Positions 58,701 through 64,000 of a stretch of 64,000 nucleotides of DNA are shown in pieces. Each line of letters begins with the position of its first letter. Positions within the stretch are counted from its first letter, which is position 1. The notes under the pieces are model-generated. The model was given only the letters and a program-made list of their open reading frames with translations. It searched no databases and was not told where the DNA came from. The translations under genes and the position numbers were made by a program. This DNA is from Pseudoscleropodium purum (taxonomy: Eukaryota; Streptophyta; Bryopsida; Hypnales; Brachytheciaceae): contig OZ017795.1 of assembly GCA_963969395.1 (NCBI GenBank), positions 38,731,063 to 38,795,062 of the forward strand, written 5' to 3'.

Positions 58701-61599
58701 GAAAAGTTTTCTTAGTTATTTGGCCCTCGAGACTCGTTACTTTTGTCAACTGTAATATCTTGCTGGGACAGACTCTAAAACTTGATGAGTGACTTTGTGG
58801 TCAAATGGATGGTTAACAACTAGTGGAGACATGGTCTGCGTATACCAGGGAAATGACCCACGAGAAGACTTACACGAGCAATTAGACCAATTGTTGGTCT
58901 TCTACGTAGACCATGTTTCCACGGGTGATCTTCTTCAGAACTGAATGATTTCAGCGACCATATTCCTCAGTTTTTTCTTAATGCTTTGCTATTTGTGTAC
59001 AGGTGCTACAAGGCCTCAATATGCACCTGAGCCCCTGGATGTTGGCAAAAAGCTCCAAGTTGACATTGCCCTTCCGGATGGTAGCCGAGAGTCTCTTGCA
59101 ACATCGGGGTCTATAGATGGAGGTTAGTGGTTTTCTTTAGTTCAGTGGTGAAATCAATTTCTGAGTACAATCAAACCTCTGTATTGCATTGCCTTGGGGA
59201 CAAATGGGGCCTCTAAATGCTCTTTGACATGCATTCACAACGTGACATGTAGAACTTTTCCAATCAGATGTGTATCCAACATGGCTGATTCTCAGCATGT
59301 GCAAGTACAGAGTATGCAATTACAGACGTGAGTAAAGGAGTGCTGCACATTTGCCTTGGACACTTAACCCTCAAAGTGTGTATGGAGTGTCATGGCTGTA
59401 AATTTAGTGCTGCTATTCAATTTATGCTATATGAACCTGTTTCAATGTGGAGCAAGAATATGTGCGATTTGTGTATCTGGTGATAATGGTTTTTTGTGGA
59501 TTGTGGCAGCTGCTGGACTAGGTCAGTACGTGGAAGCTCTGGTCCGGAAGGGAGGAGCGGAATTCAATGTATGTCATTTTTTCCAATTCCTAGTGGACTG
59601 GGTATTCTTGTTGATCGATGCTGTGCTTTTACTACACTAGTTTAAACCATTGCTGGTATGATATCAAATGAATTGCCACGTATATTTTAGAGTCGATAAC
59701 TGCCCTAAAATATACGTCGCAGTCATACCTGTACCGGTTTCTTCAAAACCTGCTTTCTATGTTCATGAAGCTATTCGTTGGCATGTTCCTGTGACTCGAA
59801 TTTTGCTTGATACCAATCCAACACTGGTTCAGACTCTAGCCCAGCGTTGTGTGGGTATCAAGGTATCAAGCTGTGTAGGAGTGTTGGGTATGAGGATGAG
59901 CATGTGTATCCAAACATAAGGGTGTCACATATTTCAATACTATTATTGATATCCATTGTAATATTTTACCCAGGCATACCTACATTTTATTTTTGGTACT
60001 GTAATCCATCTTGTACCAAATTGTAATTTTTTCTCAATATCCATACCCACCCTGGTATATGAAAGAAATGATAAGTGCACAACACTGATGTAATAGTGGG
60101 TATCTCTAACGCAATTTACATGTGCATGTGGGATTTATATTCAGGTTAGAATTTTTCAAGAGAACGGTGAACATGTTGGCAAGTCCTCATTTCAAGTGTT
60201 GACCATTAATAAATTGCGTATGAAGCTTTCCAAAGGCCGTACGGTCCGAGCAAAAGAGGAGTACTCTTCAGTCATGCAGGTGAGTTTCAGACATTTGATT
60301 GCCTTGAGATACCTCCCTCCCGTTGTCTTGGCTTGGTAGGTCCTTACTTGCAATTATTCTTCATGGCCTCTTTTCCATTTACCTATCCTTTATTAATTCG
60401 AAGCTGCCACTGAGATTGCAAGCAATACTGTACCCGTAGGGCAGGGTTGGTACTTCTCTTCCAGAAATTTATTGTTTTCAAAAGATTTTGTACAGTAGAA
60501 CTTCTAATAAATGGCACTCCCTAAAGTAATAAACCTCTCTAAAGTAATATTGATTGCCAGTTCCGGCCCTGACCCCATACAAACATCATGAATGCCCTTA
60601 CCGTAATAACCTCTCTAATGTAATGTGTCAGACAGGTCTCGGCCCTGCTGCTTATTAGAATTTCTACTGTACTGTATTTAGCAAATACCGAATTCATAGA
60701 TATCCTTTCAAGATTTTCGTTGCACCTTCATTTGAAAAAAAAAATTCTAAAAATTTCAAGATCTATTTTAGAAATTATTTTCTGCCTACCCTGCACTGCG
60801 AGTACGGTACTGGGCTGGTTTTGTTTACATCGACCAATTATATGTGATGATTCTGTGGCAACCAGTTGTGCGGTGCACGAGGTGGAGGGGATGCAGCTGG
60901 GCGGAGTATGTACTGGGTAGCACACAAGAACCTCACCTTCATGCTGGTGTTGGACTCAGAGCGAGAGCGCAATGCAGCCATCATGTTGGCAAGAAGATTT
61001 GCTTTTGATGTCAATGTATGCTTGCAACCTTTCTCTTGCCCTTCATGTTGTTTGTCTACTCCATTGAGTTGTTCACCAAAATATCACTACTCTTTTCCAT
61101 GCAATTACTGTGTGCATCAGTAAGATTTACATCATGTTTTATTTCTTGGTGTAACTTTTTACTTATATTTATTTTAATGTATCAAGCATGCATGACTTTG
61201 TTTAAAATAAGGTAAAAATGATTCTTTTAATTCAGACTTATCACTGAAAGTAGATGAACCTATGCTACAAGTGAAAAGACTTATTAGAATTACTTTGGCC
61301 CACAAGATTTGCATGCAAAAATGTAGTGAAGATCATATCTTGTTCATGGCTAGACATGACAACATTGTTTAATAGTAGACTACCATAAAAGCTCATGCAA
61401 AATAAGGCCCAACGTAACATTATTTAGCCTGGTTGAAGGTAGAATTTGTTACAACATGAGTGTCACAAAGATGCTCAGGGTTCTTTGCTTAATAATGTTT
61501 CAGACGTTGTTGAAATATTTGTTTTCTTCAGCTATCCTTACCATCATGTGATGTTCATGTCTATTTTGGCAGGTCATACTTGGAGGGCCTGATAATTGA
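55794..61599 (+). CDS. SCAB1: SCAB-family plant actin-binding protein (stomatal closure-related)
   Basis: Eleven exons: 55794-56000, 56494-56622, 57051-57143, 57557-57697, 58051-58203, 58490-58661, 59003-59122, 59510-59568, 60145-60279, 60866-61015 and 61573-61599. All introns are GT-AG; phases agree and the joined 1,386 bp encode 461 residues without a stop. SCAB proteins bind, bundle and stabilise actin filaments; Arabidopsis SCAB1 acts in stomatal closure. Order: N-terminal actin-binding region (KRLTVRDLANKFE, about 38-50; SGRVAGRNKDDV, about 95-106), coiled coils (about 110-240, charged with Glu/Lys), Ig domain (about 250-350, YAPEPLDVGKK) and PH domain (about 350-461, SERERNAAIMLARRF). 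The ATG at 55794 follows an in-frame TAG at 55734. Arabidopsis SCAB1 is about 35 residues longer, mainly at the N-terminus, so a further upstream exon is possible. The gene symbol is by homology. Confidence 0.92.
56831..56889. repeat. Hairpin in SCAB intron 2
   Basis: 17-bp arms (56831-56847 and 56873-56889; GGCTACCGAAAGTAGGT) match at 15 of 17 positions. Confidence 0.45.
58823..58922. repeat. 100-bp hairpin in SCAB intron 6
   Basis: 20-bp arms (58823-58842 and 58903-58922; GTGGAGACATGGTCTGCGTA) match at 18 of 20, with an inner AGAAGAC/GTCTTCT pair. The fold could be a MITE remnant or a small-RNA precursor. Confidence 0.5.
59678..59717. repeat. Hairpin in SCAB intron 8
   Basis: Perfect 13-bp arms (ACGTATATTTTAG and its complement) around a 14-base loop. 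Confidence 0.5.
60493..60669. mobile_element. pogo/Emigrant-type MITE in SCAB intron 9, 177 bp
   Basis: The ends CAGTAGAACTTCTAATAA and TTATTAGAATTTCTACTG form a terminal inverted repeat of about 18 bp, flanked by TA on each side (60491-60492 and 60670-60671). The CAGTAGAACNTCT end and TA target are those of plant pogo-like (Tc1/mariner) MITEs such as Emigrant. Inner boxes CCTCTCTAAAGTAAT also occur in both halves. It lies wholly within the intron. Confidence 0.8.
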
Positions 61600-63600
61600 T
61601 TCCTCCCTACGATGTTTGAATGTAACAATGGATCTGTGCAAGGTTAGTTGGGTTGGGTCTGATGCTGGCTATCTTATTCTCAAAAAAATAGTACAGATGT
61701 GATGTTTACTAGCTTTTGCATACACACCAATTGAGTTTTAGAGGTATGCAAAAGCTAGTATGCACTTGTCAGCAGGTGCTTTTGTTGTACTCTGGTCCTT
61801 GTATAGGTAGAGACCCTTTCAGGTACATTTAAATTAAGGCTCTGGTTTAGAGGTATAGTACTATAGGTTGAGAAATGTTTACCAAGAGTGCCACAATTTG
61901 GCTCTATGACACACTTCCTGCTGTTGAGAGCATTGTATAACTTAGATCAGGCAATTTATTGTGATGTGCAGCCTCATGCAGGTGGTGCCATCACTGTACT
62001 TGTATTGATAATCGTATGGGTGATTTTTGTTCATCTGATGCAAAAGATTGAAGTTGCCTTGCATATCACTCTAGAGTATTGGGGAGACTGCACCCATTTC
62101 TTTATACAGTATCAATTCTTGTATTTGAAGTGCAAGGGTTGGCACTCCTTTTTTCCTATGGAGAGTTCCAGAGTATTTCTAATAGTTCCAATAGATTAAC
62201 AGTCTATCCTTTTTCAACAGTAATTCTAATTCCTAGTTCTAAGCTTGATTGGGTGGTTCTTCATTTTATAATGTTTCATTGGCAAATAACATCCATTTCA
62301 TCCAAGAAGGTTTGCTATTAAGTTAAGGTATCCTCACCCTTCTGTAACATGAGTCATTTGCCACTAGTTAGAATAGAACTCTTCAAAGCTTCTTGTTGAC
62401 CTAATATGATAAATTGTTTGTTCAAATTTAGTACTAGTTTTCAAAAGGAACCAATGGGGTTGAAGCATCTTGTATTGTAAGGATGTTTGATTAAGGATAG
62501 TCTAGTGTCAATAGTAGGTGTTCAACTTTGAAAATTTGTAGTGTATTCACATAAATTGTAAAAAATTTGCTTTCACTTTTGCTTTTATTTGCTAACATTG
62601 TGATATGATATTTTTCCCAAATTGTTTTTAGAATTGGTCATTTGAAAAAAAGTGTGTTTTAGATGCAAATACCTTACCATACACCAAACTAAATGATTTG
62701 CATTTTAACTACTAAATAACCAATGCCTTTTTTTGTGCTTTTTGGTGTTTGTTCAAAACTAAAAAAAACATTCAAGTTTTGATAAGTTTTTATCAAATTG
62801 TTTAAAATTGTAACCATGCAAATACAAACTAGACCCATTACAAAAGAAAAGACAAAATAATATCACTTATAGATTGAAAAATAATAATGTTTGATCAAGA
62901 AGGTGTTAAAACTATAGAAGTGATTTGGAATTGTTCAATTTTTTTTTTACATATCAAATCTGAAATGAGGTATGAAAAAATTATAAGTATAAAAGATATA
63001 ACATGTATAACCATGATTTACAATTTCTCAAAATCTACTCTACAATTTTGTTAAAAGAATTTCTAATACCATTTGCTCCCCAGGATCTAGTGTACTTTAT
63101 GCTCATTTTCGATAGCTCTAACACTAAAAAATCATGAATTGCAATAGACACCCTTGTATAGAATCTCTAATAAAAAATTGATAAAATAGGAAATTTCAAA
63201 ATAGAATATTTGATGCTAAAATAGACTAAAAAGGGTATTCAATTGGAAAAAATATACCAAAAATAATATTTTGGTAAGATTTTATTCAACTTCAAAGTTT
63301 AATTGACACCAAAATATGGCACCTTCAACATTTGGGGATTGATCAACTATGCAATTATTTTCATCTAACTTTTGTTCAAATAGAAATTGGTCTTTGGGCA
63401 ATTTGACTTGAGAAAACTTAAGGATGTGGGAAATGTTAAAAATTGTTTCACCCTTCCTAATATTGTTGCATATTTTAAGAAAAGCAATATCCTTCAATGT
63501 AATTTGTTAAGTTTTTCAAATTTTTTCAAAACACAGAATAATATTCTTCATCGGCCCCTGATAAGTAGCACTAGCCAAACGAATTATTCTTGGATTATTC
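61600..63600. other. 3' flank of SCAB gene
   Basis: Contains the SCAB 3' untranslated region and AT-rich intergenic DNA. A perfect 16-bp inverted repeat (61708-61723 and 61744-61759; ACTAGCTTTTGCATAC) around a 20-base loop lies 110 bp after the stop. ORFs at 61888-62321 have no protein-like features. Confidence 0.4.
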
Positions 63601-64000
63601 TTAATTCGTTTAGGGTTTAGGGTTCATAAACCTCCACAAGGTCCGAATTATTCTTTCAGTGACAAATAGGGAAAGTAGCCTTCAGACTTCAGGTTTGAAA
63701 TTAAATCTGGCCAGAGCTTCGTACAGATTTCAAGCTTCAAAGTGTCAAAGGCACAGATTCCGAGGCCAGATTTTCAATTTTCAGAACTAACTTGTCATTG
63801 TCATTCAAAGAAATTTGGTGACAGAAGAAGGAGCCCAATTGCTGAGACCTCACTCAGAAGATACTACGAAGAGAAAATTACTTCGCTTTGCACAAAATTA
63901 ATATTATGGTACACAAACTGGGCTCTCACTGTATTACATTCAACACTGCAGAGCACTGTGGCCAAGTCAGAAGTGCTACTAAAAATATACCATACACCAA
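63601..64000. other. Window end, telo-box
   Basis: A TTTAGGGTTTAGGGTT run at 63609-63625 is a telomere-like box, common in plant promoters. GC content rises after it, so a gene may start beyond the window edge. Confidence 0.3.

Noticed and set aside
61888..62321. ORFs of 103 and 80 codons after the SCAB stop
   Set aside because: They overlap in different frames, lack motifs and lie in AT-rich 3' flank.

Overview
The window is nuclear DNA of a land plant. It is mostly AT-rich intergenic sequence full of transposon remains, with three recognisable host-type loci. The organism is probably a seed-free plant (moss, liverwort or a near relative). The reasons are an intron-rich gene of the plant-only SCAB family and an actinoporin-like gene of the type known from mosses (bryoporins). 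The species cannot be fixed from the sequence alone. I saw no rRNA, tRNA, CRISPR array or bacterial-type operon.

Layout. 0-3.4 kb: a GC-rich 3,304-bp element with TG...CA termini, a perfect 9-bp terminal inverted repeat and a perfect 5-bp target duplication. It looks like one very long solo LTR and carries an intact 552-codon ORF. 3.4-15.3 kb: AT-rich DNA with a 222-bp CACTA-type MITE, degenerate Ty3/Gypsy gag-protease remains on the minus strand and several repeat fields. 15.3-17.6 kb: a 2.25-kb non-autonomous CACTA element with a hAT-type foldback nested inside it. 18.4-19.2 kb: actinoporin-like gene, minus strand, two exons recovered. 19.9-26.1 kb: three CGTCCG-rich hAT-type MITEs; one splits a decayed Helitron Rep-helicase (24.5-29.1 kb, minus). 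29.3-37.8 kb: repeat fields, foldbacks and a frameshifted fragment of an S28 Pro-X carboxypeptidase-like gene. 39.4-42.3 kb: a 168-bp tandem repeat and a pseudogene of an LRR receptor-kinase ectodomain (minus). 43-54 kb: dispersed and tandem repeats, including a 28-bp minisatellite with a five-unit higher-order pattern. 55.8-61.6 kb: an apparently intact 11-exon SCAB actin-binding-protein gene (plus), with a pogo-type MITE in intron 9.

The host loci share no obvious pathway. SCAB proteins bind and bundle actin filaments. The actinoporin-like product would be a membrane-acting protein. The LRR locus is dead. The strongest signals are the ORF-bearing LTR-like element, the hAT-type MITE family with four copies showing matched 8-bp flanks, and a within-window empty site that confirms the CACTA MITE insertion.
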